Assembly: GCA_017643165.1 (NCBI GenBank)
Contig: JAEPNY010000002.1
Span: forward strand, 288,402 to 352,401
Direction: 5' to 3'
DNA length: 64,000 bases
From: Psychroserpens sp.
Lineage (GTDB): Bacteria; Bacteroidota; Bacteroidia; Flavobacteriales; Flavobacteriaceae
Part shown: positions 17,401 to 26,939 of the stretch, piece after piece
How the letters are laid out: the number at the start of each line of letters is the position of its first letter
How positions within the stretch are numbered: the first letter of the stretch is position 1
The notes under the pieces: model-generated
Told to the model about the DNA's origin: nothing
Databases searched by the model: none
What the model saw: the letters and a program-made list of their open reading frames with translations, nothing else
Program-made: the position numbers and the translations under genes

Positions 17401-17634
17401 CCATTACAATTAATGTTAGATGTGTCTACGACGTTAGGAAAACCAGACTGGTTTATCTTACCGAGTACACGTATTGGTATTAGAGGAACATGGCGATCGC
17501 TAGATCAGTTCTCACCAAGATACTTACCAAATCAGGCGGAATTAAATATGGATCCACCTTTGAGTCCAGTTGGTTTCGGAGATGGTACAGAGTGGGAGAT
17601 CAGAACATACATACATATCAATATTGGAAAATAA
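14464..17634 (+). CDS. Clan GH-A glycosidase fused to a probable outer-membrane beta-barrel
   Basis: A 1056-residue exported protein (signal peptide LSLILLFITATVFAQ). Residues about 25-400 form a GH2/GH5-like TIM barrel: acid/base candidate Glu169 in LLWLLGNENNYG and nucleophile candidate Glu274 in KPVLFTEFGSDAY, with DIYGTNMYRG between. From about residue 430 to the end the sequence is a series of amphipathic strands with aromatic girdles and short polar turns (YDLTGIYHRDVE, FDVQLGGIWSGNP, FNWYAQGAVMGLV, VRMLYKNFRVESHVKV, EWEIRTYIHINIGK), like a 16-18-strand outer-membrane barrel. No sugar-binding module or T9SS tail is seen. It probably anchors a glucanase in the outer membrane. The enzyme part is firm at clan level; the barrel is inference from pattern. 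Confidence 0.8.
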   Translation: MRNKALSLILLFITATVFAQTDKVSVVTNADGSKLVVNGEDFMINGMNWDFIPIGTNTLTAEFWKKPDDIIKAGLDAEMSLLQNMNVNVIRQYTGVPARWIQYIYEEYGIYTMLNHSFGRYGLTIDGVWTPITIYDDERTAELLMSEVTTLVEEYKDTPGILLWLLGNENNYGLFWQGAETEDFPDGEEKIRAVGELRGRAMYKLMNDATNAIKAIDPNHPVAICNGDLLFLDIIAEECPDVDIYGTNMYRGESFGDAFTRVRDEYGKPVLFTEFGSDAYNAIENQEDQKMQAYYMVNNWKEIYENAAGLGKANNSIGGFTFQFSDGWWKAGFDDRKDADTHQTESTWNAGGYKWDEAFPGANNMNEEWFGICAKGPTTPRGLYTLYPRAAYYALKEAHALDVYADGQNLDFVQNYFKEINLMDAVLRARGDKAALGGGSSEKIRLSRLTAEWTSFNTGGSLITTPENEDPDGTSFPNQLGFDHMQSYFLGVEGNPAPNMRAEAVFNFIGRVAQNPIDEIFYENRARNVSVVTDQGTVDLEDVNRLNVYQAEFEWNAKDFDLRGFYRTGHYHWGYEGDFFGLYPEANYGPNLDIYGGEILGVEIDGKRALNGLKAAIGPQLWWGANPTMLFKYHKRVGNYDLTGIYHRDVETDLQFDASGRRILDPNQVRSGIIPAWPTERATLVVERELGKFDVQLGGIWSGNPLNGSSFQDINSNGDVVVDKIEGADNWGGKAKVMYQGGKFNWYAQGAVMGLVANGGADQTQTFTGWRLKDTGSGNQTNFLTGFTYTVGDFQIAPNFLWQKPIVDAMPNNGPAPGRLRNFIDDPFAVRWNRETTAGEILLTYDPTPGTWMYEWDNDRAEDAKFAMNLGFVYRSLPTTMDAHIGFNANREFFAFPNSAPAIDLWEVHSRMVSKLSNELGIIGNFYYGNGQGNGDSTREITRFGGDVRMLYKNFRVESHVKVNDWGPFDYHRDFNLTFPLQLMLDVSTTLGKPDWFILPSTRIGIRGTWRSLDQFSPRYLPNQAELNMDPPLSPVGFGDGTEWEIRTYIHINIGK

Positions 17635-17643
17635 AAAAAGCAA

Positions 17644-19590
17644 ATGATGAAAAATATGAGACGACTTAATTTAAACAAAATAGCAGCACTTGGGTTGCTC
17701 TTGATCACAGCAGCGAGTTGTGAAAGAGATTTTACCAATGAGGTAGTCGATGCGACTTTTCCAAATATTGCAGAAGTCTACACCGATAATCCAGTGAATT
17801 TAACAGATCAATTCTTTATTTCATTTAGTCCAACAGAAGGCGCTAATCCTAATGCATTTGGAACGGATGATAATGAAGCATATGAAGGCCAGTCCTCAAT
17901 ACGAATAGACGTACCAGCACCAAATGATCCAGATGGAGGTTTTGTTGGCGGTATATTTTTAGATCGTGGCGCTGGTAGAGACCTTACTGGTTTTGATGCC
18001 TTGACCTTTTGGGTAAAGGGCTCAACAACGGCGGTCGTGGATGTATTCGGATTTGGAACAGACTTTGTTCAAGACCGTTATGCAGCTGACATTAATGGTG
18101 TAACACTTTCTACAGATTGGAAACAGGTTATTATTCCAATCCCAGATCCTTCAAAACTAGTTCAAGAACGTGGAATGTTCAAATTCGCGGCAGGAACAGC
18201 AAGTACTGGTGGGTTAGGTTATACGATCTGGATTGATGAAATTAGATTTGAAAACTTAGGAACGGTTGCTCAACCAAGACCAGCTATCGTAGGTGGTCAG
18301 GACATAGTTGAGCAAACATTTAATGGATCATCACGAACTGTTAACGGTTTACAGCAGACATGGAATTTGGCGAATGGTCAAGATGTCACGGTTTTACCAG
18401 CTCCTGGTTATTTTGATTTTAGTTCTTCTAATGTCTTGTCGGCAGAAGTTGACGAAGCTGGTGTTGTTTCTATTCTAACTAGTGGAACTGCAACCATTAC
18501 AGCAGAGTTAGCAGGACTTGAAGCTGAAGGATCATTGACCTTAGAATCTTTAGGTGATTTCACTCAGGCACCAACACCTGATGAAGATCCAGCGAATGTA
18601 ATATCTATCTTTAGTGACGCTTATCAGAATGTACCTGTAGATTATTATAATGGATTCTTCGCACCTTTCCAAACAACATTGGGTGGTGCTCCTCCAATTG
18701 ATATTAGTGGAAATCAGGTTATAAATTATACAGAACTGAATTTTGTTGGTATTGGAACTTTCTTAAACGTTAATCCTATCGATATAACGCAAATGACACA
18801 TTTACATGTAGATATTAATGTTCAAGAAGCAATTGATGCGGGAGATTTTATTAGACTTGAGATATTGAACGGTGTTCAAACCTCGAATGAAATATCAGGA
18901 TCACGTACTATTAGTGGTAATGATCTAACGAATAATGCATGGGAAAGTTTTGATATTCCTTTAGGTGAATTTGCTGGATTGTCTGCAAGAGATCAAGTAG
19001 GATTATTATTCTTTATTTCTGATGCAACAATTTCAAACATCTATGTAGACAACATTTATTATTATAAAGAAGTTTTAGACCCAACACCTAATGTAGACGA
19101 TTCTGGAGCAACTGAAGTTGCGTTACCAGTTGGATTTGAATCAACAACATTGACTTACAATTTCTTCGGATTTGAAGGAGCGTTTCCAAGTATAATACCA
19201 AATCCAGATGCTACGGGAATTAATCCGACTGGGACAGTAATGGCTACTGAGAAGTCTGTTGGAGCTCAATTCTTCGCAGGAAATGTACTAGACTTAGATG
19301 CACCAATGGATTTATCAACGACTCAGAAACTTAGAATTAAAGTTTGGTCGCCTAAAGCCAATATACCTATTAGAGTAGCGCTAGAGACCGCAGGTGGTGG
19401 TAATCAAATATTTATTGATGCCAATGTCACAACTGCTAATACATGGGAAGAATTAGAATTTGACTTTGCTGGTAATTATAACCCTGCTCTGGATTATCAA
19501 AGAGTTATTGTGTTCTTTGAGTTTATAGATGGTTTGGCAGGAGACGGTTCAACCTATTATTTTGACGATATCCAATTATTAAATGAATAA
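17644..19590 (+). CDS. Multi-module carbohydrate-binding lipoprotein
   Basis: A 648-residue lipoprotein (lipobox LLITAASCERD). Domains in order: CBM11-like jelly roll (about 40-215, ending GYTIWIDEIRFEN), an Ig-like BIG2-type segment (about 235-300, SGTATITAELAGLEAEGSLT), the shared module starting APTPDEDPANVISIFSDAYQN (309-476, ending ISNIYVDNIYYYKE), and a fourth jelly roll (about 485-648, ending YYFDDIQLLNE). No catalytic motif was seen. It lies 9 bp after the glycosidase-barrel gene and 5 bp before GH16, so it is part of the same transcription unit. It probably holds glucan at the surface for the neighbouring enzymes. Confidence 0.82.
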   Translation: MMKNMRRLNLNKIAALGLLLITAASCERDFTNEVVDATFPNIAEVYTDNPVNLTDQFFISFSPTEGANPNAFGTDDNEAYEGQSSIRIDVPAPNDPDGGFVGGIFLDRGAGRDLTGFDALTFWVKGSTTAVVDVFGFGTDFVQDRYAADINGVTLSTDWKQVIIPIPDPSKLVQERGMFKFAAGTASTGGLGYTIWIDEIRFENLGTVAQPRPAIVGGQDIVEQTFNGSSRTVNGLQQTWNLANGQDVTVLPAPGYFDFSSSNVLSAEVDEAGVVSILTSGTATITAELAGLEAEGSLTLESLGDFTQAPTPDEDPANVISIFSDAYQNVPVDYYNGFFAPFQTTLGGAPPIDISGNQVINYTELNFVGIGTFLNVNPIDITQMTHLHVDINVQEAIDAGDFIRLEILNGVQTSNEISGSRTISGNDLTNNAWESFDIPLGEFAGLSARDQVGLLFFISDATISNIYVDNIYYYKEVLDPTPNVDDSGATEVALPVGFESTTLTYNFFGFEGAFPSIIPNPDATGINPTGTVMATEKSVGAQFFAGNVLDLDAPMDLSTTQKLRIKVWSPKANIPIRVALETAGGGNQIFIDANVTTANTWEELEFDFAGNYNPALDYQRVIVFFEFIDGLAGDGSTYYFDDIQLLNE

Positions 19591-19595
19591 AAGCA

Positions 19596-20528
19596 ATGAA
19601 TAAGAAAAGAAAATTTAAAATCACTGGCGCAGCCATAGCTGCAGCCTTATTTTTCACAGTGAGTGTAGTTAGTTTTACAGGCTGTGAAAATGACGAAACT
19701 CAAACTGTAGCTACCTTAACAAATGTTACGTTAGCTCAAGAATTTGATGTAGATGGACCACTTGATTCGGCAATTTGGTCGTTTGATATTGGTGACGGAT
19801 CTGCAGAAGGAATCCCAGGATGGGGAAATAATGAACTTCAATATTATACCGATAGACCAGAAAATGTGAGAATTGAGGATGGCGTCCTTAAAATTACAGC
19901 CATTCAAGAACAATTTGAAGGGTCTGGTTATACTTCGGGAAGAATTGTCACTAAAGCTAAGTTTGAGCAAAAATATGGACGTTTTGAAGCCCGTATGAAA
20001 TTACCTTGGGGACAAGGTATGTGGCCAGCCTTTTGGTTATTAGGTTCTAACCGAGAAGCAGTTGCAGATAATGATCCTAATACACTTGTGTGGCCATTTT
20101 GTGGAGAAATTGATATCATGGAAAATCGTGGTCAAGAACCTACGTTAATGAATGGTACAATTCATGGTCCTGGTTATGCTGGAGGTGATGCAATTACTAA
20201 AGCTCACGAGTTAGAAAACGAACGATTCGATACAGATTTTCACATCTTTGGAATTGAATGGGGTCCAGGCTACATTAATTTCTATGTAGATGATGTATTG
20301 TATAATCAATTGACACCTGCCGATCTTCCAACTGGTCCAGAACCAGAATTTTTAGACGAATTTCTACCTGGCGCCGAATATGATAATCTTTGGAATACAT
20401 GGGTTTATGATCAAGAATTCTACATCATAATTAATCTTGCTGTTGGTGGCAATTACCCAGGACCACCAAACGAGAACACAGTATTCCCACAAACTTTGGA
20501 AGTTGATTACGTGCGCGTATATCAATAA
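19596..20528 (+). CDS. GH16 endo-beta-1,3-glucanase (laminarinase) lipoprotein
   Basis: Cleaves internal beta-1,3 bonds in laminarin at the cell surface or in the periplasm. 310 residues with a lipobox at VVSFTGCEND. The GH16 signature GEIDIMENRG carries nucleophile Glu171, Asp173 and acid/base Glu176. Other laminarinase features are IPGWGNNELQYYTD near the N-terminus, MKLPWGQGMWPAFWLLG, TIHGPGYAGG and the C-terminal strand QTLEVDYVRVYQ. It is a single catalytic domain of normal length, without attached binding modules, which are instead on the neighbouring lipoproteins. It is the last gene before a strong hairpin terminator. Confidence 0.96.
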   Translation: MNKKRKFKITGAAIAAALFFTVSVVSFTGCENDETQTVATLTNVTLAQEFDVDGPLDSAIWSFDIGDGSAEGIPGWGNNELQYYTDRPENVRIEDGVLKITAIQEQFEGSGYTSGRIVTKAKFEQKYGRFEARMKLPWGQGMWPAFWLLGSNREAVADNDPNTLVWPFCGEIDIMENRGQEPTLMNGTIHGPGYAGGDAITKAHELENERFDTDFHIFGIEWGPGYINFYVDDVLYNQLTPADLPTGPEPEFLDEFLPGAEYDNLWNTWVYDQEFYIIINLAVGGNYPGPPNENTVFPQTLEVDYVRVYQ

Positions 20529-20547
20529 TAATTAACTATAAAGCTAT

Positions 20548-20580
20548 AGAAAGGTTGGGCGTAATCTCAACCTTTCTTTT
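20548..20580 (+). terminator. Terminator after the susC to GH16 unit
   Basis: Perfect 10-bp stem AGAAAGGTTG / CAACCTTTCT (20548-20557 and 20568-20577) with a 10-base loop, followed by TTT. Confidence 0.85.
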
Positions 20581-20613
20581 AGAACACCAATCCCATTTAC
20601 CTAAATCTTAATA

Positions 20614-23600
20614 ATGGCAAATCTGTCTTTGACAAACGAAATACAAATGAGCGAAAACGATTTAAACAACGCTTCAATGGAGCATGTCTTAATAAATAAT
20701 GAATACTATTATAAAATCACAAATAGTGATGACATGCGTCCATTTTTTATGAGTATTGTTAGTGATTCCAACCATTGGATGTTTATTTCAAGCAATGGTG
20801 GTTTAAGTGCTGGACGCAAAAACAGTGAATATTCATTTTTTCCGTATTACACAGATGATAAGATTACAGAATCTGCAGAAATTACGGGGAGTAAATCGAT
20901 ATTCAGAGTAAGAAGATATCACGATGTGTCTTTGTGGGAACCTTTTTCAATACGTCAAGAAGGACTTTATCGAACCACTAGGAATTTATATAAAAACACC
21001 TACGGGAATAAGGTGATTTTTGAAGAAATTAATCACGACTTAGAACTAACCTTCCGCTACCAGTGGAATTCAAGTAATGAATTTGGTTTTGTTAAGCGTT
21101 CAACATTGATTAATAACTCCGATATTAATGTAGAAGTATCATTTGTTGATGGATTCCAAAATATTATGCCATATGGCGTACCATCTGATACACAAACACG
21201 TGTGAGTAACTTAGTAGATGCTTACAAAAAAAGTGAGCTAGAAAAAGATGCTGGACTTGGCATATATGCCCTTAGTGCAATTATTGTCGATAAAGCCGAA
21301 CCTAGTGAGGCTCTTAAAGCTAATATCGCTTGGTCTCTTGGGTTAGAACATCCAAGATATCTCTTGTCTTCGCTTCAATTGAAAGACTTTAGACATCATG
21401 GAGGTGTGGCTGAAGAAGTCGATGTACGTGCTGAGAAAGGCGCATATTTCGTTAACGCCGATATCACTTTAAATGGGAATTCAGAAGGTGAGTGGCTTAT
21501 TATTGGAAATGTAAATCAAGATCATGATGGAATCGCAGCCATCAAACACCGCATTCTTACAGACAGAGAACTACTTAATAAAGTAAATGAAGATATTGAA
21601 AACGGCACACAGCGTTTAATAAAGTTGAATGCTTCATCAGATGGATTACAATTAACTGCAGATAAACAAAGAGATACAAGGCATTTTGCGAATACGCTAT
21701 TTAATATCATGCGTGGCGGTATTTTTGATGATCACTATAATATAGAACTTTGGGATTTTAGAAATTACCTCGCCAAAGCGAATAAAAAGGTATACTCTAA
21801 AGCACAGGAAATACTTAAAACACTACCAGAGTTATTTTCAGTGACACATTTAAAAGACATCGCCTATAAGTCTGATGATAAAAACTTTAGAAGACTTTGT
21901 TTAGAATACATGCCATTAAAGTTTAGTCGTCGTCATGGTGATCCGAGCAGACCTTGGAACAAGTTTTCTATTAATACACGAAGCGAAGTTGACGGTTCGA
22001 AAATACTCGATTATGAAGGAAACTGGCGAGATATTTTCCAAAATTGGGAAGCCTTAGCTCACGCGTATCCTGAGTTTATAGAAAGTATGATTCATAAATT
22101 TCTGAATGCTACAACATTTGATGGATACAACCCTTATCGTGTAACTAAAGATGGCTTCGATTGGGAGACAATTGAACCAGACGATCCATGGTCATATATT
22201 GGGTATTGGGGTGATCATCAGATCATTTACTTGCTGAAGTTTTTAGAATTCATAGAAGATCATCAACCAGGAAAATTGGCAAGTTACTTCGAACAGGATT
22301 TATTTGTTTATGCCAATGTACCTTACAAGATTAAAAGCTATCAAGATACACTAAAGAATCCGAAGGATACTATAGATTTTGACGATGAGCTAGATGAGAA
22401 AATACGAATTAAGCGTACTGAATTAGGAGCTGATGGTGCGCTGTTAAGAGATCAGAATTTCTTCATCTGTAAAGTCAACTTTATAGAAAAGATATTAGCC
22501 ACTGTTTTAGCTAAGGTATCTAATTTTATTCCTGAAGGAGGTATTTGGTTAAATACACAGCGACCAGAATGGAATGATGCTAACAACGCTCTTGTTGGGA
22601 ATGGAGTCTCAATGGTAACACTTTACTATTTGAGACGCTTTTTACATTTCTTTGAAGGTGCGATCAGCCATTCAAATACAGATCGAACAGAAATATCCGA
22701 AGAACTTCTTGAATTCTTCAGTGCTGTTGTATCCACTTTAGATAGGAACAAGGATATACTTAAAGGTACTGTTTCTGATACTGAAAGAAAAACGGTATTA
22801 GATGGATTAGGTGAAGCTGGAAGTCATTACCGAGAAACCATTTATAATAAAGCCTTTACAGGTCATAAGTCTTCTATTACCATGGAAGAACTATCGCATT
22901 TCATTTCAATTACGCAGAAATACTTAGAGCACACAATTAATGCGAATAAAAGAGATGACAATTTATTCCATGCCTATAATATAATGTCATTAAATGGCGA
23001 TTCAGAGATAGCTATTTCCTATCTGGATGAAATGTTAGAAGGTCAGGTGGCAGCATTGAGTTCTGGATATTTAGAGTCATCTGAAACTTTAAGACTGCTT
23101 GATGCGCTGAAGCAAAGTGCGCTGTTTAGACATGATCAATATAGTTATATCCTGTATCCGAATAAAAATTTACCAAGATTTACAGTAAAAAATACGATAC
23201 CTACTGAAGCAGTAGAAAAATCAGAATTACTTAAAAAGTTGCTTAACGATGGTAATCGAAGAGTTATTACAAAAGACATTAATAATGTTTATCATTTCAA
23301 CGGTAATTTTAATAATGCCAGTAGTTTAGAAGACGCTTTAGATCAATTAGATAGAAGTGAGTATGGTACACTCATTGAACAAGATAAGTACCTATTGCTT
23401 CAAATTTTTGAAGATGTATTTAATCATAAAGCATTCACGGGAAGATCAGGTACATTCTATGGTTATGAAGGATTAGGATCAATTTATTGGCATATGGTTT
23501 CTAAACTTCTTCTTGCAGTTCAGGAATGTTGCTTAAAGGCTGTTCACGATAAAGAAAGTCCTGAAGTAATTGGAAGGCTCTTAGAACATTATTACGAAAT

Positions 23601-24087
23601 AAATGAAGGAATAGGTGCGCATAAACCTCCTAAATTATACGGTGCCTTCCCGACAGATCCTTATTCACATACACCAGCGGGTCGAGGAGCACAGCAACCA
23701 GGAATGACCGGACAGGTTAAAGAGGATATACTTTCTAGGATTGGAGAACTCGGTGTGTTTGTGGTTGAAGGACAACTCACATTTAATCCATGTCTGCTCA
23801 GAGCAGAAGAATTCTTAACTGAACCGAAATCGTTTCGTTATGTAGACATAGGTGGAAATACCAAAGAAATTCAATTGTACAGACATGAATTAGCATTTAC
23901 CTATTGTCAAGTGCCTATTATTTATAGTATGGCGTCTGAAGATAGCATAGAGGTGTTTAATAGAGATGGATCATCAAAATCTATGAAAAGCCTCACGCTC
24001 AATTCTGAATTAAGTCAAAAACTGTTTGAAAGAACGGATGAAGTTGAATTTATCAAAGTATTTATTGAGAAAAGTATTCTAAAATAA
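20614..24087 (+). CDS. GH149-type beta-1,3-glucan (oligosaccharide) phosphorylase
   Basis: Predicted to split beta-1,3-glucooligosaccharides with phosphate, releasing glucose 1-phosphate in the cytoplasm. 1157 residues without a signal peptide. The overall pattern is of the GH94/GH149/GH161 inverting phosphorylases: an N-terminal super-sandwich (SSNGGLSAGRK, SLWEPFSIRQEG), a helical barrel with the likely general acid Asp655 in RPEWNDANNALVG, and a C-terminal region GRGAQQPGMTGQVKEDIL with GVFVVEGQLTFNPCLL. The length of about 1150 residues and the beta-1,3-glucanase neighbours favour GH149 over GH94 (about 800 residues). It opens the second gene block after the terminator at 20548. The family choice is from memory and would need a profile search. 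Confidence 0.75.
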   Translation: MANLSLTNEIQMSENDLNNASMEHVLINNEYYYKITNSDDMRPFFMSIVSDSNHWMFISSNGGLSAGRKNSEYSFFPYYTDDKITESAEITGSKSIFRVRRYHDVSLWEPFSIRQEGLYRTTRNLYKNTYGNKVIFEEINHDLELTFRYQWNSSNEFGFVKRSTLINNSDINVEVSFVDGFQNIMPYGVPSDTQTRVSNLVDAYKKSELEKDAGLGIYALSAIIVDKAEPSEALKANIAWSLGLEHPRYLLSSLQLKDFRHHGGVAEEVDVRAEKGAYFVNADITLNGNSEGEWLIIGNVNQDHDGIAAIKHRILTDRELLNKVNEDIENGTQRLIKLNASSDGLQLTADKQRDTRHFANTLFNIMRGGIFDDHYNIELWDFRNYLAKANKKVYSKAQEILKTLPELFSVTHLKDIAYKSDDKNFRRLCLEYMPLKFSRRHGDPSRPWNKFSINTRSEVDGSKILDYEGNWRDIFQNWEALAHAYPEFIESMIHKFLNATTFDGYNPYRVTKDGFDWETIEPDDPWSYIGYWGDHQIIYLLKFLEFIEDHQPGKLASYFEQDLFVYANVPYKIKSYQDTLKNPKDTIDFDDELDEKIRIKRTELGADGALLRDQNFFICKVNFIEKILATVLAKVSNFIPEGGIWLNTQRPEWNDANNALVGNGVSMVTLYYLRRFLHFFEGAISHSNTDRTEISEELLEFFSAVVSTLDRNKDILKGTVSDTERKTVLDGLGEAGSHYRETIYNKAFTGHKSSITMEELSHFISITQKYLEHTINANKRDDNLFHAYNIMSLNGDSEIAISYLDEMLEGQVAALSSGYLESSETLRLLDALKQSALFRHDQYSYILYPNKNLPRFTVKNTIPTEAVEKSELLKKLLNDGNRRVITKDINNVYHFNGNFNNASSLEDALDQLDRSEYGTLIEQDKYLLLQIFEDVFNHKAFTGRSGTFYGYEGLGSIYWHMVSKLLLAVQECCLKAVHDKESPEVIGRLLEHYYEINEGIGAHKPPKLYGAFPTDPYSHTPAGRGAQQPGMTGQVKEDILSRIGELGVFVVEGQLTFNPCLLRAEEFLTEPKSFRYVDIGGNTKEIQLYRHELAFTYCQVPIIYSMASEDSIEVFNRDGSSKSMKSLTLNSELSQKLFERTDEVEFIKVFIEKSILK

Positions 24088-24099
24088 AAACCAACTAAT

Positions 24100-25386
24100 A
24101 TGAAAGCAAGATTAACAATAGTATGTGCAGCGCTAATAGCAATATGTGCTTGGTCTTGTGAAAACGAACCAAAAAAAGAAAAAGAAATGACTCCCCAAAA
24201 GTATATGACCGCAAAAGATATTTTAGGAAATCCTAATTACCAGGCTATCTCATATGGAGGTTATCGAGAAATTTCACGCGAGTACCAGCCAACAATTGCA
24301 GAGCTCAAAGAGGATTTAAGGATTCTAAGTGCGATGGATATAAAAGTTCTCAGAACGTATAATGTTCAATTAGCACAGGCTTTTAATCTTTTAATTGCAA
24401 TTCGTCAACTCAAGGAAGAAGACAGCAATTTTGAGATGTATGTCATGCTAGGCGCATGGATTGATTGTAAAAACGCTTGGACAGGTTTAACGCCTGATCA
24501 CAATGCTGAAAGTGAGCATAATGAAAGTGAAATTGCACGAGCAGCGGCATTAGCGAATCAATTTCCAGATATTGTAAAGGTTGTAGCTGTAGGTAATGAA
24601 GCAATGGTAAAATGGGCTGCAAGCTATTACGTGCAACCCAATGTAATACTCAAATGGGTAAATCATCTACAACAAATGAAGGCTGACGGAAAATTACCAA
24701 AAGACCTTTGGATAACAAGTTCTGATGATTTTGCCTCTTGGGGTGGTGGTGAAGATCAATATCATGTGGAAGATCTAAATAAATTGATCGAGGCGGTTGA
24801 TTATATTTCGATGCACACCTATCCGTATCATAATACACATTATAATCCAGAATTTTGGGGCGTCCCTGAAAATGAACAACAAGACACAGATTTGAATAAA
24901 ATTGATGCTGCAATGGAACGCGCCATTGAGTTTTCGAAAAAACAATACGATAGCGTTAAAAGTTACATGAAAAGCATTGGCGCTGATAAACCAATTCATA
25001 TTGGTGAAACAGGATGGGCTACCATTTCTAGTGGACAGTACGGCCCAACAGGTTCTAAAGCAACAGATGAATACAAACAAGGTGCTTATTATAGATTAAT
25101 GCGAGACTGGACAAATTCTAATAATATTTCATGCTTCTATTTTGAAGCGTTTAATGAACGTTGGAAAGATGCTCATAATCCGAAAGGATCAGAAAATCAT
25201 TTTGGATTGTTCACATTAGAAGGTCAAGCAAAATATCCAATTTGGGACCTTGTAGACAAAGGTATTTTTAAAGGATTAACCAGAAATGGAAATCCAATCA
25301 CAAAAACCTATGATGGCAACCTGGATTTGTTGATGGAGGATGTGCTGGTACCACCTACCATTCAAGAAGTTATGTCGCATAGATGA
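24100..25386 (+). CDS. GH17 beta-1,3-glucanase lipoprotein (exported)
   Basis: A 428-residue exported enzyme of clan GH-A, lipobox AICAWSCENE. The acid/base is Glu167 in VAVGNEAM and the nucleophile is Glu303 in HIGETGWAT, the two hallmark motifs of GH17. The motifs VLRTYNVQLAQAF and SMHTYPYHNTHYNP fit a bacterial GH17 acting on laminarin oligosaccharides. It lies 12 bp after the phosphorylase gene and 21 bp before GH30. It probably trims debranched beta-1,3 chains in the periplasm or on the surface. Exo or endo action cannot be told from sequence. Confidence 0.93.
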   Translation: MKARLTIVCAALIAICAWSCENEPKKEKEMTPQKYMTAKDILGNPNYQAISYGGYREISREYQPTIAELKEDLRILSAMDIKVLRTYNVQLAQAFNLLIAIRQLKEEDSNFEMYVMLGAWIDCKNAWTGLTPDHNAESEHNESEIARAAALANQFPDIVKVVAVGNEAMVKWAASYYVQPNVILKWVNHLQQMKADGKLPKDLWITSSDDFASWGGGEDQYHVEDLNKLIEAVDYISMHTYPYHNTHYNPEFWGVPENEQQDTDLNKIDAAMERAIEFSKKQYDSVKSYMKSIGADKPIHIGETGWATISSGQYGPTGSKATDEYKQGAYYRLMRDWTNSNNISCFYFEAFNERWKDAHNPKGSENHFGLFTLEGQAKYPIWDLVDKGIFKGLTRNGNPITKTYDGNLDLLMEDVLVPPTIQEVMSHR

Positions 25387-25407
25387 TGTATGAAAGTATA
25401 ATGCTAT

Positions 25408-26925
25408 ATGAAAACTGTAAACTATTTTATTTATCCCATTTTATTAGTCCTCGTAATGAGTTGTAGTAAAACACAAGAACAAGAGCAATTGCGTGTAGAT
25501 GTCTATGAGACATCTGCTAAAGGAAATAATTTGACGAAACTTAATAATGAGTTTACTGTTGGAGATTCGCTAATTACTATAAGTCTTAACCCAGAACAGA
25601 AATTTCAAAAAATCACAGGTTTTGGTGGTGCATTCACCGAGTCATCAGCTTATCTTTTGAATAAGCTGAGTAAGGCAAATCGTGATACCATCTTAAAGGC
25701 CTATTTCAGTAGAGAAGGGGCAAATTATTCGTTGACACGTACGCATATGAATTCTTGTGACTTTTCATTAGATCAGTATTCATATGCGCCTATCGAGGGC
25801 GATATGATGTTAGAACATTTTACCATTGAAGATGATGTGGATGATCTTATTCCAATGATAAAGGACGCTATGATGATTTCCGAAGATGGCTTCGAAATTT
25901 TTGCTTCGCCGTGGACAGCTCCGCCATGGATGAAAGATAACAAGGATTGGGTAGGCGGAAAATTATTACCTGAGTTTTATGATACCTGGGCATTATTCTT
26001 TTCGAAATATGTTGATGCTTATGAAGCACAAGGGATTCCTATTTGGGGATTTACAGTTGAGAATGAACCGCATGGTAATGGGAATAATTGGGAAAGTATG
26101 CACTTTACACCAGAAGAAATGACTGATTTTGTAATGCATTACTTAGGACCTCAATTAGAAAAGGATGGTAAAGGCGATAAGATTATTTTAGGATATGATC
26201 AAAATAGGGAAGGACTCAAAGAATGGGTAGATGTCATGTTTAGAGATGAAGAAACATCAAAATATTTTGACGGGACAGCTATTCACTGGTATGAAAGTAC
26301 GTATGATTATTTTCCTGAAGCTTTACAATATGCACATCATAAGGCTCCTGATAAATATTTAATAGAAACGGAAGGATGTGTCGACTCTGAAATACCAAAA
26401 TGGAAAGATGATATTTGGTATTGGTCTAAAGAGGCCACTGATTGGGGTTGGGATTGGGCACCAGAGGATCAAAAGTATCTTCACCCGAAATATGCCCCTG
26501 TAAATCGTTATGCTAGAGATATCATAGGATGCCTTAATAATTGGGTCGATGGCTGGGTAGATTGGAATATGGTACTTGACCGCCAAGGCGGACCAAACTG
26601 GTTCAAGAATTGGTGTGTTGCACCAGTAATTGTAGATCCAGATGCCGATGAAGTTTATTTTACGCCCTTGTATTATACAATGGCGCATTTCAGCAAGTTT
26701 ATGAGACCTGGAGGACATGTGATTGGTGTAGATAATCCTGACAAAGAACTTATGGTGGCTGCAGTAAAGAATCCAGACAATACGATAGCAGTCGCTTTAT
26801 TTAATGAGGGTGAACAAGCTAAATCATTTAAACTAACGCTTGAGGGAAAATCTGTGAATATAAAAATTGATGGTCAAGCCATTCAAACAGTGGTAATTCC
26901 AACTCAAGATCAAGATACTAACTAA
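25408..26925 (+). CDS. GH30 beta-glucosidase / beta-1,6-glucanase lipoprotein
   Basis: Removes beta-1,6-linked glucose branches from laminarin, going by characterised marine flavobacterial GH30 enzymes in similar loci. 505 residues, lipobox LVLVMSCSKT. GH30 motifs: KITGFGGAFTESSAYLL, FASPWTAPPWMKDN, acid/base Glu220 in GFTVENEPHG and nucleophile Glu322 in YLIETEGCVD, then DIIGCLNNWVDGWVDWNM. The C-terminal beta domain (about 430-505) has the usual GH30 side-domain strands. It sits in the block phosphorylase, GH17, GH30, MFS, GH17. Endo or exo specificity is not resolved here. Confidence 0.94.
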   Translation: MKTVNYFIYPILLVLVMSCSKTQEQEQLRVDVYETSAKGNNLTKLNNEFTVGDSLITISLNPEQKFQKITGFGGAFTESSAYLLNKLSKANRDTILKAYFSREGANYSLTRTHMNSCDFSLDQYSYAPIEGDMMLEHFTIEDDVDDLIPMIKDAMMISEDGFEIFASPWTAPPWMKDNKDWVGGKLLPEFYDTWALFFSKYVDAYEAQGIPIWGFTVENEPHGNGNNWESMHFTPEEMTDFVMHYLGPQLEKDGKGDKIILGYDQNREGLKEWVDVMFRDEETSKYFDGTAIHWYESTYDYFPEALQYAHHKAPDKYLIETEGCVDSEIPKWKDDIWYWSKEATDWGWDWAPEDQKYLHPKYAPVNRYARDIIGCLNNWVDGWVDWNMVLDRQGGPNWFKNWCVAPVIVDPDADEVYFTPLYYTMAHFSKFMRPGGHVIGVDNPDKELMVAAVKNPDNTIAVALFNEGEQAKSFKLTLEGKSVNIKIDGQAIQTVVIPTQDQDTN

Positions 26926-26939
26926 CAAAAATTAAGACG

